This document shows, piece by piece, positions 26,947 to 35,635 of a DNA stretch of 64,000 nucleotides. The stretch covers positions 6,233,506 to 6,297,505 of the forward strand of contig NC_061770.1 of assembly GCF_022458985.1 (NCBI RefSeq), in the 5' to 3' direction. Under the pieces are notes generated by a model. It did no database searches, was not told the origin of the DNA, and worked only from the letters and a program-made list of their open reading frames with translations. Position numbers and translations under genes: made by a program. Every line of letters begins with the position of its first letter. The stretch's first letter is position 1. Source of the DNA: Mugil cephalus. Its lineage: Eukaryota > Chordata > Actinopteri > Mugiliformes > Mugilidae.

Positions 26947-27484
26947 TGTTGAAAAGGCTGGTAGCTGAGAAGGGAGAGACTCATTTCGGCCAGTAGGTGG
27001 CACATGGCCGCTGTTCTGATTGGCTGAGGAGCCAGTTCTGGGCAGTTCGAACTGGTTTGCCAGCAGCAGGGGAGAGAAGACTACAGGTGTTTTTAAGAGT
27101 CTTCAGTCTGTTCTGGTGTTCCAGGTTCTAGTTTTTCAGGTTAAGAGGATGTGTGCGTCCATATGTCCTGTAAGTAGACTTCAGTTTGATATTAATATGA
27201 TTATTTGTGAATTGCCGTTTGACTTTGAGCTGAGAAATAAGCAATGTGTTAATGTGGTACACTTTCATTTTTGTTGTATGAAAGTAAAAGCAGTGTGGGT
27301 TTTCACTCTGTTTTATTCTGTGTACATCCTAGAAATCACACGCACCCACAACTACAAGTCCCTGTAAGAACCAACCAAGTAGAAAATAAAGAACTCTCTC
27401 TGCAACCCATGGCTTGGTCATTGAGACCCATCAGAGCCCTGATCGGAGTCTCCACAGTGATTCGTGCTCTCCAACCACCCTACA
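26947..27484 (+). repeat. 3' LTR of the BEL/Pao element
   Basis: It starts TGTTGAAAAGG immediately after the purine-rich tract and ends CCACCCTACA, so the ends are TG and CA. AATAAA at 27386 followed by CTCTCTCTGCAACC is what an R/U5 poly(A) region would look like. Boundaries are inferred from these landmarks because the 5' LTR is missing for comparison. Confidence 0.6.
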
Positions 27485-28183
27485 TCTTAAAACTGTTTTG
27501 TCATCACCTGCTGGGAGAAGGCCAGTTCCATGTGTGATCTATTTTATGCGATCAATTCTATTTCTATAGAAACCATAAATGAATGTGCAGTATTTATTTA
27601 TTTTTAACATCTAAATCTCATAATTTGGGGTCGGTTGGTTCAGAGATTCAGTTCAGTGACCTTATCATATACTGAGCTACCATCAGAGGGAGACTGTTGC
27701 TTCTCTTGCCTCTCATTCGTGTCAGTCTCAAAGCTGTATAGGTTGTGATTCAAATAAACTGTCTGCTTACTAATCCTAACTTTGTGAATTTTATTATATT
27801 GCTGTGTTTTGTTTTTTTTTTTAGCAAAAGTTTTCACACCAGGTGCAGCATGTAAACAAACTGACAGGGAACATTGTAAACTATTGTAGACAGTCAGTTT
27901 TTCTCCATGTGAGGGCAGTTTTTAAAACATTTTCACCACTGATTTTCTCTTTTTCTTTTTTTTTTTTATTGAGCTACTACATCCACTATCATGTTGTTTT
28001 ATATTGCACTGTTAAAACTGTATAAAGCCCAAGTGCTGGCTGTGCATGAAAAAAAAAAACTCATCACCTTGCTTCAAACAGGAAGTTGAAAAGTAGGTTG
28101 TGGTCTGTTGATATTCATAAGCCAGTTCTGCTAGAGAGAGTGCTTGTACTGACATCTGTACTGCTCAGAAGAACAACACGAAC
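27485..28183. other. Upstream region of P2Y-like gene B
   Basis: No coding signal and no strong TATA box. T-rich runs (27810-27821, 27957-27968) and an A run (28048-28058) are the only low-complexity parts. The 5' leader of the receptor gene probably lies in the last 100-150 bases. Confidence 0.4.
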
Positions 28184-29170
28184 ATGATGAATAAGACACT
28201 TTGTACACCTAATAAGGGATTCTATGAAAACAAACTACTACCTGCTGTTTACATCTTGGTTTTCTTCATTGGGCTGGTAGCTAATGGATGTGGATTTAAG
28301 TCCTTGCTGAACAAATGGAAGAAGCTGGGGAAGATTAATGTGTTTGTTCTCAACCTGGGACTTGCCAATATCTTGTACCTGCCCACGCTTCCATTTTTGG
28401 CAGCATACTACTTGATGAAAAGTAGATGGATCTTTGGAGATGCGTTCTGTAAGATAACAAGATTCTGCTTCAACCTCAATTTATACGGCAGCATCAGCTT
28501 CCTCACCTGTATAAGTGTGTACAGGTACCTGGCTATTGTTCATACGATGAGAGTGAAGGGAAAGATCACTGTCACTCACTCTGTGGCTATCTCGGTCGTG
28601 ACTTGGTTCCTGGTGAGTGTTCAGAGTCTTCCTGACATGTTCTTCCCCAAGAACTTCATAAACAGTACTGGAAAATGCTTTCACACCACCTCCACAGACC
28701 ATGTTGAGGAATACCTGAAATACAGTCTTGGATGGACACTCACTGGATTTTGTATCCCATTCCTCATCATCCTGGGCTGCTATGGACATGTGATCGTTGT
28801 TCTCTGCCGCACTAACACAATTGACAAGGTACTGAAACAAAGAAGCTTGAAGTTGTTGTTTATCTTGGTTCTTCTCTTCTCTGTTTGTTACATCCCCTAT
28901 CATGTATTCAAGAACCTGACGCTCTGGTCAAGAGTTTCATCAAAAAAAAATCCATGTCGTAAATGGGACAGCGCAGTCTTTGGTGCTCATCAAATAAGTC
29001 GTGGCCTTGTATGTCTGAACAGTGCTCTGAACCCTCTAGTTTACCTCCACATGTTGAATGTTCGGGCTCAGCTCCGACAGCTGCTCCAGCAATTGAGTAA
29101 GATGTTTAATCATCGGTTTGTGTCAGACTCCAACAGTGTACCTGTGTCACAAAGTTTAGATGAAGTTTAA
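28184..29170 (+). CDS. P2Y1-like G protein-coupled receptor, copy B
   Basis: Single-exon gene of 328 residues, a tandem paralogue of copy A in the same orientation. It has NLGLANILYLPTLPF in TM2 (the TM2 Asp of most class A receptors, present in copy A as LAD, is Asn here), WIFGDAFCK, YRY after TM3, and FLIILGCYGH in TM5. It also has YIPYHVFK (HxxK) in TM6, QISRG (QxxR) and NPLVY in TM7. The extracellular cysteines are retained. Two adjacent ATG codons open the frame; either could start translation. The D-to-N change at the sodium-binding position could alter ligand-free activity, which is inference. The sequence from TM5 through TM6 is far closer to copy A than the N-terminal half is. A poly(A) signal AATAAA lies at 29371-29376. 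Confidence 0.9.
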   Translation: MMNKTLCTPNKGFYENKLLPAVYILVFFIGLVANGCGFKSLLNKWKKLGKINVFVLNLGLANILYLPTLPFLAAYYLMKSRWIFGDAFCKITRFCFNLNLYGSISFLTCISVYRYLAIVHTMRVKGKITVTHSVAISVVTWFLVSVQSLPDMFFPKNFINSTGKCFHTTSTDHVEEYLKYSLGWTLTGFCIPFLIILGCYGHVIVVLCRTNTIDKVLKQRSLKLLFILVLLFSVCYIPYHVFKNLTLWSRVSSKKNPCRKWDSAVFGAHQISRGLVCLNSALNPLVYLHMLNVRAQLRQLLQQLSKMFNHRFVSDSNSVPVSQSLDEV

Positions 29171-29677
29171 TAGGAGTAAAGACTTTAATGTGAATTGTTT
29201 CACAAAAGGTCAAACAGATTCTTGTACATAAGTGTATTCGTCAGACCCATAAATTAGACAGTTTTTCTCTTAAGTCTCGTAATGAGTGCATCTTCTTTCT
29301 TTTTGTGTAAGAGGATCTATTTTCATTTCTGCTTGTCATGGGTCTGCGGCTATAAGCTAAATATATTAAAAATAAAGAGGAACAAAAACTAAACTAAACT
29401 TGCAGATGCGGTGTAAGAGTCTTTAAGTACACCCACACACATTTTCAGATGTATGGTTTATGATTTTGTTTTAAAACAAGAACTTAATAGACAATATTTT
29501 CCTATTACTGAACTGTGAGAAAAATGATTCTACATCTCATGTGATCTAAACATCTAGTTGCTATTTTGTCACTGCATCTAAAGTTTAAACCTTAAATGGC
29601 TACTTCCATATTGAAAAAAAATGTACCATGGAGTTTTCTTCTCAGTAATTTCAGCCATCTAAGACATCATAGATAGA

Positions 29678-29960
29678 ATGACCAACACCACTTGTCCTCA
29701 CGCCAGTTGTGACTTGGAGCATGGATGTCTTCCTCCTGCTTGTAGCTTTGTATTCATCGTCGTGTCTGCTCACGCTTCCATTTCTGATGGCGAAATGTCT
29801 TATGAAAAGTACATAGATCTTTGAAGATCCATGTTCCTTGTTCTGTGGTAGGTAACAAGATTCTGTTTCAACCTTTATTTATACGGCAGCATCGACTTCC
29901 TCACCTGTACTAGTGTGTACTGGTACCTGGCCATTGTCCATCCATTAAGAGTGTCGTGGC
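29678..29960 (+). pseudogene. Truncated third P2Y1-like receptor copy
   Basis: It opens with ATGACCAACACCACTTGTCC (MTNTTC, like the start of copy A) and CLPPACSFVFIV, matching the LPPVYILVFII region. It then jumps, through a deletion of TM1-IL1-early TM2, to LLTLPFLMAKCLMKST. A frameshifted version of the TM3 region follows, with VTRFCFNLYLYGSIDFLTC and WYLAIVHPLRV, then similarity ends. Frameshifts, a stop in the IFEDP region and loss of TM4-TM7 make this a dead fragment. It lies about 500 bases after gene B, so the array once had at least three members. Confidence 0.88.
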
Positions 29961-31149
29961 CTATTTGTCTGTGTCAGATCCCAGCTCTGTCACTAATTAA
30001 GTTTAATCCAAGCAAACTTGTTGCTGTATATACTAAAATAATTCTGTCACTATCTGTATTAGGTGCCAGTTCACATGTAGATCAAAGTTGTTATCGATGT
30101 TGTTTTATTGTTTAGCACATCTACCATGTTGCAACAATGAATTGTGTTTGTGATAAATTATGTTCAAAAATCTAATGACTGTCACAAAACACATTATTCA
30201 CCCAAATTCTTTTTCAGACCAGATCTCAACAAAAAGTGTTTTGTGGTTTTAAGACTATATTGTATATGTTAGTGTGAATAGGGACATGTGTGGGTATCAG
30301 CTGTGGGTTTGCGCTCCACCCAGTACTTCCTACTGTTGTTATTTTTGCAAATATGCAAGCATTAGTACACTCAAGAAGAGGGTCTGTAATAGTTTTTGTT
30401 CAGAGAGCATATTGTCTGGGAGCTGAATGAGAATGAGAGGTTGAAGCCTTTACTGAACATTGCAAACACAGGAAACAACCCCCCCCCCCCACCCCTGTGC
30501 CTTACTGTTGCATGTTCTAATATTTGTGATGCAAGTTTGAAAATAAATGTTTTGGGTCGCTGGGTTTTTCCTGTCTGACTCATATCTGCCTGTTCTTTCT
30601 GACTCCACGGCCTGATAGAGGGTATCATTGTAGAAGCTTCAGCTCAAAAACACGTTTTGATCTTCGCCCATAAAGACTGATCTCTGAAGGGCAGAGATTG
30701 TTGTTCCTCTTTTTTTGTTTTTTCAATCAAACAAAATGTGTTACACGATCGTTAATGGAAGCGCATAGGTGAATAGGCGACTATTTATATCCAGTTTGTA
30801 CAGCGATCATATCGGGTCTGTGCAGGACAGTGATTTCTTCTAATATCAGCAGCCGTTTGAAAGAGCGGGGGTTTGGCCGGTCCAATCTTCAGGTCATCAA
30901 CAAACTGCAACAAACTTTGTCTGCAATGTACGCGATGACATATGAAGAAGGAAAAATAGGCACAGCTGGAGGTCCGACCCGGGATTTTTGCCTGTTTGAA
31001 AGCAGCATGTCTACCAGTTGGGGTCTGAGGGGCAATAAATATTAAAAGTTCTAATTACGTGTCTATACAATTCCATATGCAACTGGCTTGTGAAACCTGC
31101 TCAGAAAAAAATCTAATTATTAGACATATTTAAACTAAAAAAAAAAGAA
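29961..31149. other. Intergenic, no gene recognised
   Basis: No gene or coding remnant was identified. A short C run lies at 30479-30490. The stretch separates the receptor cluster from the UGT gene on the opposite strand. Confidence 0.4.
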
Positions 31150-31298
31150 AAAAAAAGAAGAGTAACGCAATAGTTACTTTCCCTGGTAACTAGTTACTTT
31201 TATAGTGGAGTAATTCAGTTACTAAATCAGTTACTTTTTGGGAGAAGTAACTAGTAACTATAACTAAGTACTTTTTAAAAGTAACGTGACCAACACTG
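31150..31298. mobile_element. One end of a hAT-like transposon
   Basis: Dense AGTAACTAGTTACTTTT-type repeats lead to AAAAGTAACGTGACCAACACTG. That is the complement of the CAGTGTTGG terminus of a very common fish hAT-like family. No matching opposite end was found within the preceding kilobase, so only a solo end is claimed. Confidence 0.55.
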
Positions 31299-31721
31299 TT
31301 AATGACTGAGTGTTGTACTTCAGCTATTATGAGACAAACATGAGAATTATGTGTTCTCTCGTTAAAGCAACATAGCCAAAAACTTGTTTCAAAAGATAAT
31401 AATTTAAACAGTGTTTCTTTTATTGTGAAGTAATTCCAGGCATTGCAACATAAAAACGGATCACTTAGATATGTATTATAACATGACATTCATCAAGACT
31501 TAACAAAAAGTATTAGCTTATTATTATTATTATTTACTTTACAAATGTATTATTTATGTTTAATTAAATTAAAATGATTGCATTTTCCACTAGGTCCCAG
31601 CTAATATTTCCTTTATGCTATTAGTTATATTGTTCCCTGTTGCTGTTTGCTGTTTAATGAGTTCTATAATGCATGTTCTTGTTTATCTCACTGCAGTGAG
31701 TCATTTTTGGTAACATTTTAT
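31299..31721 (-). other. Probable 3' UTR of the UGT gene and flank
   Basis: On the minus strand this follows the UGT stop. A variant poly(A) signal ATTAAA (plus-strand TTTAAT at 31653-31658) lies about 65 bases beyond the stop. A (TTA)n microsatellite sits near 31519-31533. Confidence 0.35.
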
Positions 31722-33317
31722 CTATTCACACTTTGACTTCTTGGTCCTTAACAGACATCTGATAGAATATCTACACAAAAAACAAACTAATGCAATGATC
31801 ACTAAACCAAATCCCACAAAGACTGCCATCACATCTATACAATAATAGGCATACCATGGCAACTGATATGAGTCAGTGCGTAGATGTGCTGCGCCCTTGT
31901 GCCTCATGGCGTACTCAGTCCAGAAAACGGCAGTGTCGATGGGTTTCATTGGTTTGTCATGGTGAAGCTGTGACAGTTTGAGCATATTCCGTTTGTAGGG
32001 TTTCTCTGGGTCTAGAATGTTCTGTAGAGCACTTGTCAGAGTCTTAACATCCAGCATTGTCACTTCAACTATCTCAGCCACACCCCGAGCTTTCAAACGC
32101 ACCATGTTGTCATCTTGGTCAAATATGAGAGGAATTCCCAGAATTGGCACACCGTGGTAGATGGCCTCGTAAATGCCATTAGTACCCCCATGTGTGATGA
32201 AAACCTTGGTTTTGGGATGTCCTAGTATATCATTTTGAGGCAGCCATTCAACCAGCATGGTGTTATTTCCCAGTGACACTGGTCTTCTCCCAATGTGTCT
32301 CCACACAACCTTCTGAGGAAGACTGGCAAATGCTGAGGCAACAATCTCCGATACCTCGGGGCCCAAGTCACTCAACAGGGTGCCCAGAGTCATGACGATG
32401 ACACCATGCTCACCAGACCTCTGTACAAAATCCTCAAAATCAGCTGGAAGAGGCTTGGAAGGCTTACCCTGGAAGCCTCCAATGTAGAAAACATTGGGCA
32501 TGGTGGGACGAGGCAGCTCAAATGTAAAGTCAACACGCATTAGCCAGATATCGGCTCCTTGAATAAGTGACATGGCGCTGACATTATTTCCAAAATAATG
32601 ATTGCAAACAGCCTGGTACGGTGGATTGGAAACAACGTGGTACATGTAAACCAGAATGCTGTGATAGATTATATTACTGATTCTTTGAAAAAAGTCCATC
32701 TTGTCAGAGTAATGGGAAAATAGTTGAGGGATATACGACAGTGGAGAAGGAGCTATGGCAAAGTGTGCCTCTCCAGAAAAAAGCCAGCGCACATTAAAAA
32801 CCAAGGGAAGCTGAAGATAGTGTGCCACCAGCACCCCACCTGGAAATGCAGGGTCAGTCAGAAAAACATCATATCCGGTTTCCTTCAGCTCCGTAATCAG
32901 TGTTTTATTCTCAAAGATGCTGACGACCAGTTTCGCCACAACTTTCTGGTTTTCTCCTATCAAGTGGAAAAGGTTCCTATAGAACTTGAAAAATGCCCAA
33001 AATGAGCCTTTACGCTGACGGATCTCCATTGACCTCTTCAAGAAAGAAGTCATGAAGTCTTGACTCTCTATATTTTGGGCCTGTTCCTGAGGGATTGTGA
33101 TGGATGTGTAATAGGGTGAGAATTCAGAAACATACCAGCTGGTGGAGGAACGTAGCACTGTGATTTGATGACCTTTACCATGTAGTGCCTCCACAAGGAT
33201 TTTCATGTTAAGCCAGTGGCTCCCATCTATAGGGTAAACTAGCACTTTCCCACTGTCACAACTGGAAAAAGTGGCTGAAAACAGAAGGAGGAACGCCAGG
33301 GCTGGATACAACGCCAT
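31722..33317 (-). CDS. UDP-glucuronosyltransferase, UGT5-like, single coding exon
   Basis: A 531-residue membrane-bound UGT that would transfer glucuronate from UDP-glucuronate to lipophilic acceptors in the ER lumen. It has an N-terminal signal peptide (ALAFLLLFSATFSS), the likely catalytic His in DGSHWL (His34) and a partner Asp in FLTDPAFPGG. The donor-binding signature runs from WLPQNDILGHP through THGGTNGIYEAIYHGVP to DQDDN. A C-terminal transmembrane helix (about residues 494-518) is followed by a basic tail with KKSKCE. I chose the ATG at 33317 because a splice acceptor (CTCTTCTACAG) ends two bases before it and the signal peptide starts there. The 20 upstream in-frame codons would be intron. 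All coding sequence in one exon is typical of the fish UGT5 group; mammalian UGT1 and UGT2 coding regions are split. Exact subtype is not resolvable here. Confidence 0.92.
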   Translation of the reverse strand: MALYPALAFLLLFSATFSSCDSGKVLVYPIDGSHWLNMKILVEALHGKGHQITVLRSSTSWYVSEFSPYYTSITIPQEQAQNIESQDFMTSFLKRSMEIRQRKGSFWAFFKFYRNLFHLIGENQKVVAKLVVSIFENKTLITELKETGYDVFLTDPAFPGGVLVAHYLQLPLVFNVRWLFSGEAHFAIAPSPLSYIPQLFSHYSDKMDFFQRISNIIYHSILVYMYHVVSNPPYQAVCNHYFGNNVSAMSLIQGADIWLMRVDFTFELPRPTMPNVFYIGGFQGKPSKPLPADFEDFVQRSGEHGVIVMTLGTLLSDLGPEVSEIVASAFASLPQKVVWRHIGRRPVSLGNNTMLVEWLPQNDILGHPKTKVFITHGGTNGIYEAIYHGVPILGIPLIFDQDDNMVRLKARGVAEIVEVTMLDVKTLTSALQNILDPEKPYKRNMLKLSQLHHDKPMKPIDTAVFWTEYAMRHKGAAHLRTDSYQLPWYAYYCIDVMAVFVGFGLVIIALVCFLCRYSIRCLLRTKKSKCE

Positions 33318-34981
33318 CACTGTAGAAGAGACACAGAACTTACCATACAAATATTTGCAGCTCATACAGTGCTGCAACTACAACTAATAATAACTCTAAT
33401 AACTAATAATCTTAAAAAATGTATTAACTGACTTTAAAAGCCATAGTTTATGGTTAGCAGGTTAGCAGTTAATGGTTAGCCAAACATTGTATTTGTCGTC
33501 ATGTTTCACGCATGTCATTTCTCACTGTCTCCAAAATCAATGTGTATGTAGTCTGGGTAGTTGATGCTGCTACTGGCTGCCATGTCTTACTGAAGTCCTT
33601 TACATGATACTTAGTATGTATAACGTTTGGTTGGTTTTACACATTTTTTGTACTAATTAAAATAAAAAACATAGTATTATCGGGCTTTAGAGGAGCAGGT
33701 AGGCGGATTTTGTTGCTTTTGTGAGAAACAGACTAACCATTTCCCTGTTCCCAGTATTTGTGTTGATTTAAGTTTTATATTAACCATGCAGCTACAACAG
33801 TAAATAGGTAAACAGGTTGCTGCCAAACTAAAACCAAAAGAGAATTGCAAGTACAGGAGGTGGTCTGATTGTCGTTAAAATAAAATAATTGATGTATGTT
33901 TTGTTTTTTTACATACTGTATATTATCTTACATTAAACATTAAACGTTTCTCAACACCTTTTGGTTTCCAACCACTCTACGTTATACAGCATTCTTTTTG
34001 GTTTCATTTTTTGAATCAGTGTGGGTTGATTTTCAGTGTTTTCAGCGTTCTTTCTCATTTCACTGTTCACCACTTGTTAAGCAATGCAAAGTTCATGTAC
34101 ATCAGTGTATATATTAAAGCATCTAACCTTGCTGCAGTATTTAAAGCATGCACATTGTGTTAGGAAATGTGTAAAGACAACATAACAACTTAAAGGTTTT
34201 ACCACATGTGTGAAGTAGGTAGGTTTAGAAAGGACCTGTATTAAATTTACACATGGGACACTGACACTATTTTGACACCGCGTTCCAAAGTGTTTTTACA
34301 TCTGCTGTTGGACATATTGGTTAATTTTTATTATTGGACCTAAAACAAGAAAGCATAGCATGGCTATATATATGCCAGCTCAGGATTAGCTGTAATCTGT
34401 AACTGTAGCAATGACTAGGTTGAAATCTGCCTTCATCTGTCGACAGGATATAACAAACCCACAGCCTAAACGAGAGCAAGTGTCATCTAGATCTTAAATC
34501 TTGCTGAATAAAACGGCTGCGTGCCCTGCAAGCCTTTTTAGCACACAAATATATGTATATAAATATATATAAAATGTGTTTGTTGGCAAAATTAGTTCTT
34601 ACCAGAGGTTCTCGTCCAAACCAAAAAGAATTCAGTCTTACGGAGCAACAGCCCTGGTGAGCTTGCAGAAACACAAGTGAATGTATAACTCTACATGTCT
34701 CCGGCTTAACATGTTATTTCTCTTCACTTGGATTGGGTAAAATTTTAACCACTCTTATACATTGAAGCACAGAAGATAACGGTGTCTCCTCCTCTCCGAA
34801 CACAGAAATGATGAAACAGGCAGAGGAAAAAAACAAACATTTACAGTATACTTGGAAAAAAGCAGTTTTCTCCTGTGTCTATCAGTCATCAACCACAAAG
34901 ATGGACAAAACCTTTCTTTATGAAGAGTGGCTTTGATGCTCAGTGCATTATTGGCAGTGCATATCCACCGTCTGTAGCTGG

Positions 34982-35013
<32 letters not shown>

Positions 35014-35189
35014 TATAGAGAGCAAAACTGTTTTGTTTTAACCAGGCCGTTAAAGTTGGTGGGATTTCTGTGTTCATTTATCAGGCCGAAAGTTGCAAAT
35101 TTATATTAACCTGCACGACAACAACTTCACTTCAGCCACTCGTTAACCTTTCTGTCCCACTTTAGAATACAAAGTCTAGTGTCTACTGT
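33318..35189. other. Upstream region of the UGT gene
   Basis: It probably holds the 5' UTR intron of the UGT gene, since a good acceptor lies at 33320. One possible 5' UTR exon on the minus strand ends at 34603, where CCTCTG is followed by GTAAGA. A 30-base A run lies at 34982-35011. No coding sequence was recognised. Confidence 0.35.
34982..35011 (+). repeat. Poly(A) tract of 30 bases
   Basis: An uninterrupted run of A residues. It may be the tail of an old retroposed sequence, but nothing recognisable precedes it. Confidence 0.9.
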
Positions 35190-35635
35190 ACCAGCCTGTG
35201 GGGGCGGTGTTTTGACCTGGGGTTGCTGCAGTTGCTCAGGTCTAGGTTCAGCAACATTATGTCCAATGAGGTCAGCTGTCTACCTTCATACACTGAGCAG
35301 GTTATTCCATCGATGGATTATTTCTTCCCTGCTGGCACGCCCACATTCCAAGACGACAATGTGAGGATTCATCAGGCTCAAATACTGAAAGAGTGGCTCA
35401 GGGAGGATGAGACATCATTTTCACACATGGATTGTCCACCACAGAGTCCAGACCTTAACGCCATTGAGAATCTTTGGGATGTGCTGGAGAAGGCTTTGTG
35501 CAGTGGTCAGATCTTGGTGAAAAGAAATCTTGTGATACTGCAGAAGCTTCTCCAAACTCAAAGCTGAAGGCAGTTCAATGTAATATCAGAGTGCTTGACC
35601 TTTTTTTTTTTTTTTTTTTTTGGCCAGGCAGTGTA
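35190..35635 (+). mobile_element. Tc1-like DNA transposon remnant, 3' half
   Basis: It encodes the second half of a Tc1-type transposase: [17 protein letters not shown] with the second catalytic Asp region, then [20 protein letters not shown] and [17 protein letters not shown] around the last catalytic position. It ends with a 21-base T run and GGCCAGGCAGTGTA, the terminal repeat of this family. The 5' half is missing. It belongs to the same family as 24430-25020. Confidence 0.85.
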
